11,562 bases of DNA from Deltaproteobacteria bacterium UBA3076 (GTDB lineage Bacteria; Desulfobacterota; Dissulfuribacteria; Dissulfuribacterales; UBA3076), in the NCBI GenBank assembly GCA_002367355.1, contig DFBQ01000128.1:1-11562 (forward strand), read 5' to 3'. The notes below the pieces were generated by a model. The model ran no database searches, was not told the origin of the DNA, and saw only the letters and a program-made list of their open reading frames with translations. The position numbers were made by a program, and so were the translations under genes. Numbering within the stretch: position 1 is the stretch's first letter; every line of letters begins with the position of its first letter. Shown here piece after piece: positions 1-8,552 of the stretch.

Positions 1-29
1 GTTGTAATCCCGTGAACGGTTACCATTAA

Positions 30-64
30 ACTAATAGCTAACCGCTAAAGGCTAATCGCTCAAT
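30..64. repeat. Short imperfect tandem repeat, 7-bp period
   Basis: Five consecutive heptamers, actaata, gctaacc, gctaaag, gctaatc and gctcaat, share the form GCTAANN and lie just upstream of queD. The first part also forms a hairpin: cggtta at 17-22 is the exact complement of taaccg at 39-44. The repeat is directly visible, but its function is unknown. It could be a microsatellite-like intergenic repeat or part of the queD leader. I saw no preQ1 riboswitch signature in the 77 bases available. Confidence 0.5.
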
Positions 65-77
65 TTAAGTTAAAGAG

Positions 78-452
78 ATGTTTGATATATTTATCAGGAC
101 ACATTTTTCAGCTGCTCATTACCTCCGAAACTATCCCGGAAACTGTGAACATCTTCACGGCCACAACTGGGATGTAGAGGTCGTGGTCAGGGCTGAAAAG
201 CTGAATAAAATAGACGTGGGTATTGATTTTCGGGACCTAAAAAAGGCCGTGGCCGGAGTATTGTCTGAACTGGACCATACCAATTTAAACGATCATCCCT
301 GGTTCAAGGACAAAAATCCCTCATCAGAGAGGTTGGCAGAGTATATCTACAGCCGTGTTAAGGAAGATCTCAAGCCTTTTAGCGAGATAGATCTGGCAAG
401 AGTCACTGTCTGCGAGACATCCGAAACCGGAGTTACGTATTGGGAGGACTGA
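78..452 (+). CDS. queD: 6-carboxy-5,6,7,8-tetrahydropterin synthase (QueD)
   Basis: This cytoplasmic enzyme converts 7,8-dihydroneopterin triphosphate to 6-carboxytetrahydropterin, an early step of preQ0 and queuosine synthesis. The 124-residue length is normal for the family. The three zinc-binding histidines are visible at H14, H27 and H29 (motif HLHGHN at 25-30). The expected catalytic cysteine is C23. The LDHTNLND block (66-73) supplies the conserved Asp and His, and CETSE (112-116) carries the pterin-binding glutamate. NPSSERLAEYI (80-90) is also typical. The ATG at 78 follows a weak purine-rich site (aaagag). The 3' end overlaps queE by 13 bp, so the two are almost certainly co-transcribed. 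The related eukaryotic-type PTPS is an alternative family label, but the QueE neighbour decides for QueD. Confidence 0.95.
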   Translation: MFDIFIRTHFSAAHYLRNYPGNCEHLHGHNWDVEVVVRAEKLNKIDVGIDFRDLKKAVAGVLSELDHTNLNDHPWFKDKNPSSERLAEYIYSRVKEDLKPFSEIDLARVTVCETSETGVTYWED

Positions 453-1087
453 GATTATCGGTTTCCGAGACCTTTGTGAGCCTTCAGGGAGAGGGTGCAT
501 GGGCCGGATGGCCCTGTTTTTTTATTCGTCTGTCAGGCTGTAATCTCAGGTGCACCTATTGTGACACACGATATGCCTATAATGAAGGAGAAAAGAGGGA
601 TATCCCGGGCCTTATTGACGAATGGAGGCAGAGCCGGATTGGTCTTGTGCAGGTTACCGGAGGTGAACCCCTCTTGCAGGCAGAAACGCTCACATTGCTT
701 GAGGCCCTGCTGAATGAAGGGGCCAGGGTGCTTTTGGAGACCAACGGGAGTCTGGCCCTTGGGAGTGTCCCCAGGGAGGTTGTCAAAATAGTTGATCGAA
801 AGACCCCTGGGAGCGGCATGAAAAATTTTTTTTTAAAAGAAAACCTTTGTTGGCTCAATCAAGGGGATCAACTCAAGTTTGTTATAACAGACAGGGAGGA
901 TTATGAGTGGGCCAGGGAAGAGGTTATCAGACTGTGCCTTTCATGTTATACAGAGGTCCTGTTTTCTCCCGCATGGGGAGGGCCGGTCCCTTTTCAGTTG
1001 GCTGAATGGATTATAGCAGACAGGCTTTCTGTGAGGTTTCAGATCCAGTTGCATAAAATCCTTTGGGGAGAAAAAAGGGGTACTTGA
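440..1087 (+). CDS. queE: 7-carboxy-7-deazaguanine synthase (QueE), radical SAM
   Basis: This radical S-adenosylmethionine enzyme rearranges 6-carboxytetrahydropterin, the QueD product, into 7-carboxy-7-deazaguanine. The CNLRCTYC motif (C34, C38, C41; CX3CX2C) binds the 4Fe-4S cluster. SLQGEG (14-19), TGGEP (73-77) and the C-terminal QIQLHKILWG block are family hallmarks. The 215-residue length is normal. The start is a TTG inside the end of queD. The next residues (LRLSVSETFVSLQGEG) match the usual N-terminus, and no upstream ATG exists in this frame before the family homology. The overlap implies translational coupling with queD. queC and queF are not in the window. Confidence 0.94.
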   Translation: MGGLRLSVSETFVSLQGEGAWAGWPCFFIRLSGCNLRCTYCDTRYAYNEGEKRDIPGLIDEWRQSRIGLVQVTGGEPLLQAETLTLLEALLNEGARVLLETNGSLALGSVPREVVKIVDRKTPGSGMKNFFLKENLCWLNQGDQLKFVITDREDYEWAREEVIRLCLSCYTEVLFSPAWGGPVPFQLAEWIIADRLSVRFQIQLHKILWGEKRGT

Positions 1088-1100
1088 TTGGTAAAAGGCG

Positions 1101-1129
1101 TTGACAGGATTATTTAAATAATGTAAAAG
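1101..1129 (+). promoter_or_regulatory. Candidate sigma-70 promoter of the atp operon with a palindrome in the spacer
   Basis: A perfect -35 hexamer TTGACA (1101-1106) is followed after 17 bp by TAAAAG (1124-1129, 4 of 6 matches to TATAAT). Transcription would start near 1135, giving a leader of about 85 nt before the b' gene. The spacer is nearly filled by the perfect 14-bp palindrome attatttaaataat (1109-1122), which could be an operator or simply an easily melted AT block. A small hairpin (gaatg 1148-1152 with cattc 1159-1163) lies in the leader. The assignment is by consensus and position only. Confidence 0.55.
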
Positions 1130-1220
1130 CAGTTTTAAGTGAATTCTGAATGGGGGTTCATTCGGTCTAAGCTCCTATTTTTATTAGATGTTGGGCCTTC
1201 GGGGGGAAGGAAACAAAAAA

Positions 1221-1646
1221 ATGATTGATCTTGATTATTCATTATTTGCAGAACTAATCGGTTATTTGATCCTGTTGGTTATCCTGAATGGTATGCTTTA
1301 CAAGCCTATTCGCAAATTGCTTGCAGAGCGTGCATCCCGGATGGCGTCTATTCAGAGCGATGTTGATAAATATGAGCGCAATGCCGAGCAGCTTCTTAAA
1401 GATTTTGACACAAAGTTGGCCGAAGCTCGCGGATCCGGGCAAGGGGCAATGGAAAAGTTGAAGCATGAGGCCAGGGAGGAAGAGCATCAAATATCTGAGG
1501 CCAGCAATAAGGAGGCCGATGCCAGGAAACAGGAGTTGATGGCTGAACTTACATCAGAGATCGATGCGGCAAGGAAGGACCTTACGGCAAAAGTTGAGGC
1601 TTTTGCTATGGATATTTCGCAGAAGCTTCTGGGGAGGGCTATATAA
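1221..1646 (+). CDS. atpX: F1Fo ATP synthase subunit b' (first b-type stator subunit)
   Basis: This is a membrane-anchored peripheral stalk subunit, one of two b-type subunits in the operon. The 141-residue protein has one N-terminal membrane helix (about 8-26, ELIGYLILLVILNGMLY) followed by YKPIRKLLAER, the usual b/b' junction. After that comes a long charged helix rich in Ala, Glu, Lys and Arg that should pair with subunit b. The ATG at 1221 is preferred over the in-frame ATG at 1188 because a strong purine-rich site (ggggggaagg, 1201-1210) precedes it and the extra 11 residues look unrelated to the family. The stop lies 1 nt before the next start. This gene is called atpX or atpF2 in related genomes; the b versus b' label is by order and length. 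Confidence 0.9.
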   Translation: MIDLDYSLFAELIGYLILLVILNGMLYKPIRKLLAERASRMASIQSDVDKYERNAEQLLKDFDTKLAEARGSGQGAMEKLKHEAREEEHQISEASNKEADARKQELMAELTSEIDAARKDLTAKVEAFAMDISQKLLGRAI

Positions 1647-1647
1647 A

Positions 1648-2361
1648 ATGGAGTATACGGGGAAGGGTTGGGCTGGTACTTGGCTTCTGGTCGTGGCTTT
1701 TTCTTTTGTGGCCCTTTTGATAACCATGGGAGGTTGGGCAGGGGCTGCTGACGAAGGGGTAGTGCACGATACTCCGGGTGTTGAATCAGTCCATGATACT
1801 GCCACCGGAGGAGGCCATGAGATAGCATCCCACGGTGAAGAGGGTGCCGCGGGGCATGGAGAACATCACGGGCTGAGTCACAGCCAGGTAATGAACTTTA
1901 TTTGGCATTGCCTTAACTTTTCCATTCTTGCCTTTCTTCTTGTAAAATTCCTGCGCAAGCCAATTGCAGGTGCTCTTAAAGGTAGGACCGAATCAATACG
2001 GGCTGCATTTGAAGAGCTGGAGGCCAAGCGGGCTGACGCAGAGCGCAAGTATGCAGAGTATGAGGCCAAGCTTTCCACTATGGATGAACAGGCTAAGCGC
2101 ATACTGAAAAGTTTCACTGAGCAGGGGGAGTCAGAGAAAGAAAAGATTATAGCCCAGGCCCATGAAGCTGCAGAGCGCATCAAGGCCCAGGCAGAATTTT
2201 ATGTGCAGCAGGAGCTTGCCAAGGCAAAGACCGAGCTGCAGACCGAAGTGGCTGATATGGCCGTCAAGATGGCGGAGGATCTAATTCGCAAGAACCTGAA
2301 TGAGAAGGATCATCATCGACTCATCAGTGAATATCTTGAAAGGGTGGTGCAGAAAAATTGA
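1648..2361 (+). CDS. atpF: F1Fo ATP synthase subunit b with signal peptide and His-rich periplasmic segment
   Basis: This is the second peripheral stalk subunit. At 237 residues it is much longer than the roughly 156 of E. coli AtpF. The extra length is N-terminal. Residues 11-29 are a hydrophobic segment ending in GWAGAADE, which looks like a signal peptide with a cleavage site near A33. Residues 35-79 form a Gly/Glu/His-rich stretch with eight histidines (40, 49, 57, 62, 70, 73, 74, 78). The usual b membrane helix follows at about 82-101 (FIWHCLNFSILAFLLVKF), then KPIAGALKGR and a long coiled-coil helix. Signal-bearing b subunits are, to my knowledge, common in Deltaproteobacteria. The ATG at 1648 follows ggggagg at 1631-1637; an upstream in-frame extension from 1564 lies inside the b' gene and is rejected. 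The stop overlaps the atpH start. Confidence 0.92.
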   Translation: MEYTGKGWAGTWLLVVAFSFVALLITMGGWAGAADEGVVHDTPGVESVHDTATGGGHEIASHGEEGAAGHGEHHGLSHSQVMNFIWHCLNFSILAFLLVKFLRKPIAGALKGRTESIRAAFEELEAKRADAERKYAEYEAKLSTMDEQAKRILKSFTEQGESEKEKIIAQAHEAAERIKAQAEFYVQQELAKAKTELQTEVADMAVKMAEDLIRKNLNEKDHHRLISEYLERVVQKN

Positions 2362-2909
2362 CCAATACAGTCATAGCTAAAAGGTATGCTAAGGCCCTCT
2401 TTGCCGTTGCCAAAGAGGAGGGGAAGTTAGAGGCCTATGGTAAGGCGCTGAAGGACATAGATGCCTTTTTGGAAGGAAGTCCTGATGTAGAGGCCGCTCT
2501 TGTCAGTCCGGTGTTTCCGGCTGACATTAAACAAACAGTCCTGGAGGAGATTATCAAGGCATCAGGGGTGGAAGATGCCCTTGCAATTTTTCTGCGGCTT
2601 TTGGTGGAGCGTGGCAGAATACAGTACTTGAGGATGATTGTGAGCTGTTTCCAGGAGTTCATGGATGAAGAGACCGGGGTAGTGCGGGCGGTGGTCCGCT
2701 CCGCGGTTCCTTTGCCTAAAGATCTGCGGGACAAATTTTCAGAGGTCCTGGCAAAGGTTACTGGCAAGCAGGTTACTTTAGAGATAGAGGAAGATCCCGC
2801 CATAGTTGGCGGTGTAGTTGCTCATATAGGTGATATGGTTTGGGATGGCAGTATTAGGAGCCAGCTACAAAGTATCAGAGAATCCATAGGAAGGGGTGAG
2901 CTGGGATAA
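2358..2909 (+). CDS. atpH: F1Fo ATP synthase subunit delta
   Basis: This is the OSCP-type subunit that joins the b/b' stalk to the top of the F1 alpha-beta head. Its 183 residues are typical. The N-terminus [13 protein letters not shown] (6-18) is the family signature region. The C-terminal block [14 protein letters not shown] (146-159) followed by WDGSIRSQL matches the conserved delta/OSCP motif. The start is TTG at 2358, overlapping the atpF stop as TTGA, a classic coupling arrangement; no ATG or GTG sits at a comparable position. The stop overlaps the atpA start as TAATG. Confidence 0.94.
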   Translation: MTNTVIAKRYAKALFAVAKEEGKLEAYGKALKDIDAFLEGSPDVEAALVSPVFPADIKQTVLEEIIKASGVEDALAIFLRLLVERGRIQYLRMIVSCFQEFMDEETGVVRAVVRSAVPLPKDLRDKFSEVLAKVTGKQVTLEIEEDPAIVGGVVAHIGDMVWDGSIRSQLQSIRESIGRGELG

Positions 2910-4432
2910 TGGCACAGATAAAAGCGCAAGAAATTAGTGACATCATAAAGAAGCAGATTCAGGGTTATGAAAAGACAATCGATTTAGCCGAGACAGGTAC
3001 GGTTCTGTCAGTCGGTGATAATGTCGCCCGTGTCTATGGCGTACGCAACTGCATGGCCATGGAGCTTTTGGAGTTTCCAGGCGGCATTATGGGAATCGCC
3101 CTGAACCTTGAAGAGGACAATGTCGGTGTTGCCGTTATGGGTGACGTCAGGGGGATCAAAGAGGGTGACCTGGTCAAGAGGACGGCCAGAATCGCCGAGG
3201 TGCCTGTGGGTGAGGCCATGCTTGGCCGTGTTGTTGATGCCCTTGGCGCCCCGATAGACGGGCAGGGCCCGATCGACGCAAAAGACTCCAGTCGTGTCGA
3301 GGTAAAGGCCCCTGGTGTGATCGACAGGAAAGGCGTTCACGAGCCATGCTATACTGGTCTAAAAGCAGTTGACGCCATGACGCCTGTGGGCAAAGGCCAG
3401 CGTGAACTTATTATTGGCGACCGCCAGATTGGGAAGACGGCCATTTGCGTGGACGCAATTATCGCTCAAAAAGAAACAGATGTGTACTGCATATATGTTG
3501 CCTGCGGGCAGAAGCAGGCCACAGTGGCCCTGGTTGCCGAAGCCCTGCGCCGTCACGGGGCAATGGAGTATACTACTATCGTCGCTGCAAGCGCCAGTGA
3601 GCCTGCATCGCTCCAATATATAGCTGCATTCTCCGGCTGCGCTATGGGCGAATACTTCCGCGACCGGGGGAAACATGCCCTTATTCTCTATGATGACTTG
3701 TCAAAGCAGGCGGTATCTTACCGTGAGCTTTCATTGCTGCTGAGGCGTCCTCCGGGACGTGAAGCATATCCTGGTGATATTTTCTATAACCATTCAAGGC
3801 TTCTGGAAAGGGCGTCCAAGCAGAACGACGAATTGGGCGCAGGCAGCCTTACGGCCCTGCCTATCATTGAGACCCAGCAGGGTGACGTGTCTGCATATAT
3901 TCCAACGAACGTTATTTCCATTACGGACGGTCAGGTCTACCTGGAGCCGGCGCTCTTCTTTGCCGGTGTCCGTCCGGCCATCAACGTCGGTCTGTCAGTG
4001 TCCAGGGTCGGCGGTGCGGCCCAGGTAAAGGCCATGAAGCAGGTCGCAGGTACCCTGAGGCTTGATCTGGCCCAGTACCGTGAGCTGGCGGCATTTGCCC
4101 AGTTCGGCAGTGATCTGGACAAGGCCACACAGGCCCAGTTGACACGCGGTGAACGTCTGGTCGAGATCCTGAAGCAGCCACAGTATGTGCCTCTTCCAAT
4201 GGAAAAACAGGTAACCATCCTCTATGCCGGAACAAAGGGGCACCTGGACGAGCTGCCGGTTAATGTACTTGGAGATTTTGAGAAAGAACTCTATGAATTT
4301 GTCAGCAATAAGCATCCTGATATCTTCAGCGACCTCAAGGAGAAGGAAGCTATAGACGACAGTCTTGATAAGAAGATGAGTTCGGCGATCAGTGGTTTTG
4401 TCACGGAGTTCAAGGCTAACCGTAATCTTTAA
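2909..4432 (+). CDS. atpA: F1Fo ATP synthase subunit alpha
   Basis: This is the non-catalytic nucleotide-binding subunit of the F1 hexamer; 507 residues is the usual length. The Walker A loop is GDRQIGKT (170-177), with isoleucine where many bacteria have threonine. The Walker B strand is HALILYDD (256-263). The alpha/beta family signature [10 protein letters not shown] (356-365) leads into the arginine finger at R366 (SRVGGAAQ), which reaches into the catalytic site of beta. The short N-terminal helix ([13 protein letters not shown]) contacts delta. The ATG at 2909 overlaps the atpH stop by one base and is preceded by aaggggtgag. All key residues are present, so the protein should be functional. 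Confidence 0.98.
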   Translation: MAQIKAQEISDIIKKQIQGYEKTIDLAETGTVLSVGDNVARVYGVRNCMAMELLEFPGGIMGIALNLEEDNVGVAVMGDVRGIKEGDLVKRTARIAEVPVGEAMLGRVVDALGAPIDGQGPIDAKDSSRVEVKAPGVIDRKGVHEPCYTGLKAVDAMTPVGKGQRELIIGDRQIGKTAICVDAIIAQKETDVYCIYVACGQKQATVALVAEALRRHGAMEYTTIVAASASEPASLQYIAAFSGCAMGEYFRDRGKHALILYDDLSKQAVSYRELSLLLRRPPGREAYPGDIFYNHSRLLERASKQNDELGAGSLTALPIIETQQGDVSAYIPTNVISITDGQVYLEPALFFAGVRPAINVGLSVSRVGGAAQVKAMKQVAGTLRLDLAQYRELAAFAQFGSDLDKATQAQLTRGERLVEILKQPQYVPLPMEKQVTILYAGTKGHLDELPVNVLGDFEKELYEFVSNKHPDIFSDLKEKEAIDDSLDKKMSSAISGFVTEFKANRNL

Positions 4433-4455
4433 GAAGCGAAGGGGGCTGCTATTAA

Positions 4456-5340
4456 ATGGCGTCACTGAAAGATATACAGCTTAAGATAGTAGGTATAAAA
4501 AAGACCGCGCAGATTACCCAGGCCATGAATATGGTGGCTGCGGCGAAACTGCGCGGTGCTCAGCAGCGTATGGAGGACTTCCGTCCTTATGCCGAGAAAT
4601 TCTCCGGAGTCATGGGGGAGTTGGCAGGTGCGGGTATAAACCCGGATGCCTTTCCGCTCATGGCGGCCAGGCCTGTGAAAAAGGTCATGCTGATAGTGGT
4701 GACTTCTGACAGGGGGTTGTGCGGGTCCTTTAATGCCAACATTCACAAGGCTGCTGAAAAATTCCTCAAAACCCAGCAGGAAGATGGCCGCGAAGGCTGT
4801 CTCGCCTGTGTGGGAAAGAAAGGTAATGCCTTTTTTAAGAAAAGCCAGTTTGAGATACTCCACAGCAGTGTGGGCATCATGGACAAGATCCAGATGTTCA
4901 ACGCAAGGCAGGTGGGCCAGGAGGTCGTCAATCTGTTTCTGGAGGAAAGGGTGGATGAGGTCCAGTTGATTTACGGACGTTTTATAAACGTGGCGGTCCA
5001 GCGTCCCACCATGAACCGCATCCTGCCGATCAGCACGGAAGGCCTTGAAGGGGTTGAAGGGGAAGGGGCGGAAGGCCCGAAGGCCACATATACTTATGAG
5101 CCTGATCCTGAAGAAATACTTAATCAGTTGTTGCCCATGTTCGTGAATGTACAGATTATGCATGCCATGCTGGAAACCGGGGCGAGCGAGCAGGCAGCCC
5201 GTATGACGGCAATGGACAATGCTACCCGTGCATGTAAGGATATGATCGATGATCTCACCATGGTTTTCAACAAGGCCAGGCAGAGTGCAATAACCGCGGA
5301 GCTTATGGATATCGTTGGCGGAGCCGAGGCCCTCAAGTAA
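4456..5340 (+). CDS. atpG: F1Fo ATP synthase subunit gamma
   Basis: This is the central rotor shaft of F1. It has 294 residues with the expected N-terminal coiled-coil helix (SLKDIQLKIVGIKKTAQITQ), the conserved TSDRGLCGSFNANI block (83-96) and the C-terminal signature ITAELMDIVGGAEAL that ends the second long helix. The ATG at 4456 follows a purine-rich site (gaagcgaaggggg). The gap to atpA is 23 nt. A Gly/Glu-rich stretch in the middle (GLEGVEGEGAEGPKA) is a probable surface loop. I saw no regulatory disulfide insertion of the chloroplast type. Confidence 0.97.
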   Translation: MASLKDIQLKIVGIKKTAQITQAMNMVAAAKLRGAQQRMEDFRPYAEKFSGVMGELAGAGINPDAFPLMAARPVKKVMLIVVTSDRGLCGSFNANIHKAAEKFLKTQQEDGREGCLACVGKKGNAFFKKSQFEILHSSVGIMDKIQMFNARQVGQEVVNLFLEERVDEVQLIYGRFINVAVQRPTMNRILPISTEGLEGVEGEGAEGPKATYTYEPDPEEILNQLLPMFVNVQIMHAMLETGASEQAARMTAMDNATRACKDMIDDLTMVFNKARQSAITAELMDIVGGAEALK

Positions 5341-5369
5341 GGGTGAGGGGCCGTTAGAGAAAAATATTC

Positions 5370-5388
5370 GGCGCCTATTTAAGGCGTC
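5370..5388 (+). other. Intercistronic hairpin between atpG and atpD
   Basis: The segments ggcgcct (5370-5376) and aggcgtc (5382-5388) form a 7-bp stem with one G-U pair and an attta loop. No T-run follows, so it is unlikely to be a terminator. It lies just ahead of the atpD ribosome binding site (ggggaggtagg, 5390-5400). It may stabilise or mark processing of the mRNA near the gene for the abundant beta subunit. Function is inference only. Confidence 0.4.
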
Positions 5389-5407
5389 TGGGGAGGTAGG
5401 AAGATAA

Positions 5408-6829
<1,422 letters not shown>

Positions 6830-6924
6830 TGACTCTGTTGGCCAACGAGGCTGAAGAGTAATAGCATCGTACAGCGAATAACCCGGCTCTGGGCGGTTGT
6901 GGAGCCACGGACAGGGAAAAGTAA

Positions 6925-7335
6925 ATGGCAAACAAGATACTTTTAGAAGTAGTTACACCTTCGAAGTTATTGGTGAGCGAAGAAGTTGAACTGGCTACTG
7001 CACCTGGTGCGGATGGTGTGTTCGGTGCGATGGCAAACCACGCTCCTCTGTTGGCCACGCTTAAGATAGGTGAGATGCATTATCTCAATGAAGGAAATAC
7101 GGTCCGCATAGCTTTAAGCGGCGGTTTCTGCGATGTGTCGAACAACCGGATGACCGTGCTGGCTGAGAGTGCTGAGATAGGCGCGGAAATTGATGTGGAA
7201 AGGGCTCTTAAGGCCAAGGAGAGGGCTGAGCGCAGATTGCAGGAGGCCGTGGCACGAAGGGAAGAAATTGACCTTGCGCGTGCCCAGGCAGCCCTTACCA
7301 GGGCGCTTACAAGGATCCGGATAGCGGGTCGCTAA
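6925..7335 (+). CDS. atpC: F1Fo ATP synthase subunit epsilon
   Basis: This rotor subunit links gamma to the c-ring and can inhibit ATP hydrolysis. It has 136 residues: the N-terminal beta-sandwich (TAPGADGVFGAMANHAPLLA at 25-44, GGFCDVSNNRMTVLAE at 66-81) and the complete C-terminal two-helix domain. IDVERA (89-94) matches the I/L-D-x-x-R-A motif known to bind ATP in epsilon subunits of some bacteria, so ATP-dependent control of inhibition is possible but not shown. The gap from atpD is 95 nt, longer than elsewhere in the operon, and holds a weak stem (ggctc 6885-6889 with gagcc 6902-6906). The ribosome binding site is modest (acagggaaaag). It is the last gene before the terminator. Confidence 0.96.
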   Translation: MANKILLEVVTPSKLLVSEEVELATAPGADGVFGAMANHAPLLATLKIGEMHYLNEGNTVRIALSGGFCDVSNNRMTVLAESAEIGAEIDVERALKAKERAERRLQEAVARREEIDLARAQAALTRALTRIRIAGR

Positions 7336-7370
7336 TTCAACACCGCAATTTAATGACATAGTTTTGTGTT

Positions 7371-7400
7371 AAGGGCAAGCCGCGTGCTTGCCCTTTTTAT
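7371..7400 (+). terminator. Rho-independent terminator of the atp operon
   Basis: The 10-base arms aagggcaagc (7371-7380) and gcttgccctt (7386-7395) are perfectly complementary around a cgcgt loop. A T-rich tail (ttttattt) follows. It lies 35 nt after the atpC stop and ends about 20 nt before the next gene, so it should strongly reduce read-through from atp into the glmU-like gene. Confidence 0.92.
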
Positions 7401-7418
7401 TTCCTTAGGATCTTCCCC

Positions 7419-8414
7419 ATGATAGAAAAATCCGTTTCAGAGGGCAGTCGGCCCTGGGCATCTATTTTACTTGCAGCCGGCAAGGGAACCAGGATGAAAT
7501 CAGAGATCCCGAAGGTAATGCATCACCTGCTTGGAAAGCCCCTTATCGGACATGTCCTGGGCCTGTTAAGGAATCTGGATATTGCTTCCAGTGTCGTGGT
7601 AGCGGGCCATGGCAGCGACCTTGTTAGAGATTATCTGACAGAGTACGATGTTAATCTGGTAGTGCAGGAACAGCAGCTCGGCACAGGCCATGCTACATTG
7701 TGTGCAAAAGCCGCTTTGGGAGAGTTCTGCGGCAATGTTTTGATCATTTGTGGTGATACGCCTTTACTGAAAGAAAGTACTCTTGCCTCCTTTATGGAAG
7801 ATCATGCAAATTCCGGAAGGATTCTTTCTTTATTGACTGCGCACCTGAAAGATCCAAGCGGATACGGACGGGTACTCAGGTCTGCGTCCGAAGGGCCTCA
7901 AATTCAAGGAATAGTCGAAGAGAAGGATGCCACAGAGGCCCAGAGACTGCTAACCGAGATAAATACAGGAATATATACAGTTGATTCGGTTTTTTTATTT
8001 GATGCCCTTGATGCTATAGGCTGCGATAACGTCCAGGGGGAGTACTACCTGACCGATATAGTCGGTGTGGCAGTGTCAAGGGGCGTCTCGGCGGGGGCGG
8101 TCAGCTCTGCTACTGAGGATGAGGCCTGGGGAGTCAATTCGAGGATGGACCTTGCCAGGGCAGAGACTATTTTGTTGGATAGGATAAGAAAAGGTTGGAT
8201 GGAATTCGGGGTGAGTTTTGAGCTTTATGAATCTGTCTATATAGAACCGGATGTCATGCTGTCCCGTGACGTCACAATCGGTCCCCATGTGGTCCTTAAG
8301 GGCGGGACAACAGTGGGCAAAGGGGCAAAAATAGGTGCTTTCAGTTATCTTGAAGGGGTGCAAGTGCCGCCCGGCAGCACAATACCTCCTTTCAGCATGT
8401 TAATTAGTGCCTGA
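7419..8414 (+). CDS. GlmU-type N-acetylglucosamine-1-phosphate uridyltransferase, short form
   Basis: This cytoplasmic enzyme is expected to make UDP-GlcNAc from UTP and GlcNAc-1-phosphate for peptidoglycan and lipopolysaccharide. The N-terminal uridyltransferase domain is complete: LAAGKGTRMKS (18-28), QLGTGHA (86-92), CGDTPLL (111-117) with D113, YGR (149-151), VEEKDA (166-171), INTGIY (181-186) with N182, and GVNSR (238-242) with N240. Only about three left-handed beta-helix turns follow (275-316), and the protein ends at 331 residues, whereas bifunctional GlmU has about 455. The acetyl-CoA and glucosamine-1-phosphate acetyltransferase part, with its catalytic histidine, is missing. I see no continuation in other frames after 8414, so this looks like a natural short form rather than a frameshift. 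The specificity for GlcNAc-1-P is inferred. The ATG at 7419 follows tagga. A terminator sits directly upstream. Confidence 0.85.
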   Translation: MIEKSVSEGSRPWASILLAAGKGTRMKSEIPKVMHHLLGKPLIGHVLGLLRNLDIASSVVVAGHGSDLVRDYLTEYDVNLVVQEQQLGTGHATLCAKAALGEFCGNVLIICGDTPLLKESTLASFMEDHANSGRILSLLTAHLKDPSGYGRVLRSASEGPQIQGIVEEKDATEAQRLLTEINTGIYTVDSVFLFDALDAIGCDNVQGEYYLTDIVGVAVSRGVSAGAVSSATEDEAWGVNSRMDLARAETILLDRIRKGWMEFGVSFELYESVYIEPDVMLSRDVTIGPHVVLKGGTTVGKGAKIGAFSYLEGVQVPPGSTIPPFSMLISA

Positions 8415-8418
8415 ACGG

Positions 8419-8448
8419 AAACCCACTTGAATGATTCGTTGGGTTTCG
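8419..8448. other. Hairpin after the glmU-like gene
   Basis: The 8-base arms gaaaccca (8419-8426) and tgggtttc (8441-8448) are perfectly complementary, enclosing a 14-nt loop. They begin five bases after the glmU-like stop codon. There is no clear T-run on either strand, so it is only a weak terminator candidate. It could instead protect the mRNA 3' end. Confidence 0.4.
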
Positions 8449-8499
8449 CTTGGCCTCCCTTTATGGCAAGGTACGGATTACACTATGTGTCGTATGGGG

Positions 8500-8528
8500 T
8501 TGACGTACGCATAACCAGTGGGTTTAAT
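8500..8528 (+). promoter_or_regulatory. Promoter of the zapB-like / zapA operon
   Basis: TTGACG (8500-8505, 5 of 6 to the consensus -35) and TTTAAT (8523-8528, 5 of 6 to the consensus -10) are separated by exactly 17 bp. The predicted start of transcription is near 8535, giving a leader of about 18 nt that contains the gggagaggg ribosome binding site. This supports translation from the ATG at 8553 and argues against the longer in-frame reading from 8427. Confidence 0.68.
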
Positions 8529-8552
8529 GTTTTTAAATTCGGGAGAGGGCAT

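Noticed and set aside
1..77. Possible preQ1 riboswitch upstream of queD
   Set aside because: The conserved loop and A-rich tail of preQ1-I were not found; only a 7-bp-period repeat and a short hairpin are seen. The region left of the window might still hold one.
1564..1647. Upstream in-frame extension of atpF (28 extra residues)
   Set aside because: It lies entirely inside the b' gene, lacks a ribosome binding site and gives a basic N-terminus unlike a signal peptide; the ATG at 1648 follows ggggagg and starts a proper signal sequence.
4462..5163. 233-codon open frame on the - strand across atpG
   Set aside because: It is antisense to a clear gamma subunit gene, has no recognisable domain and is explained by codon bias on the real strand.
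8427..8552. Longer in-frame reading of the ZapB-like gene from a TTG
   Set aside because: The promoter at 8500-8528 lies inside this stretch, the hairpin at 8419-8448 overlaps the start, and the ATG at 8553 has a strong ribosome binding site.
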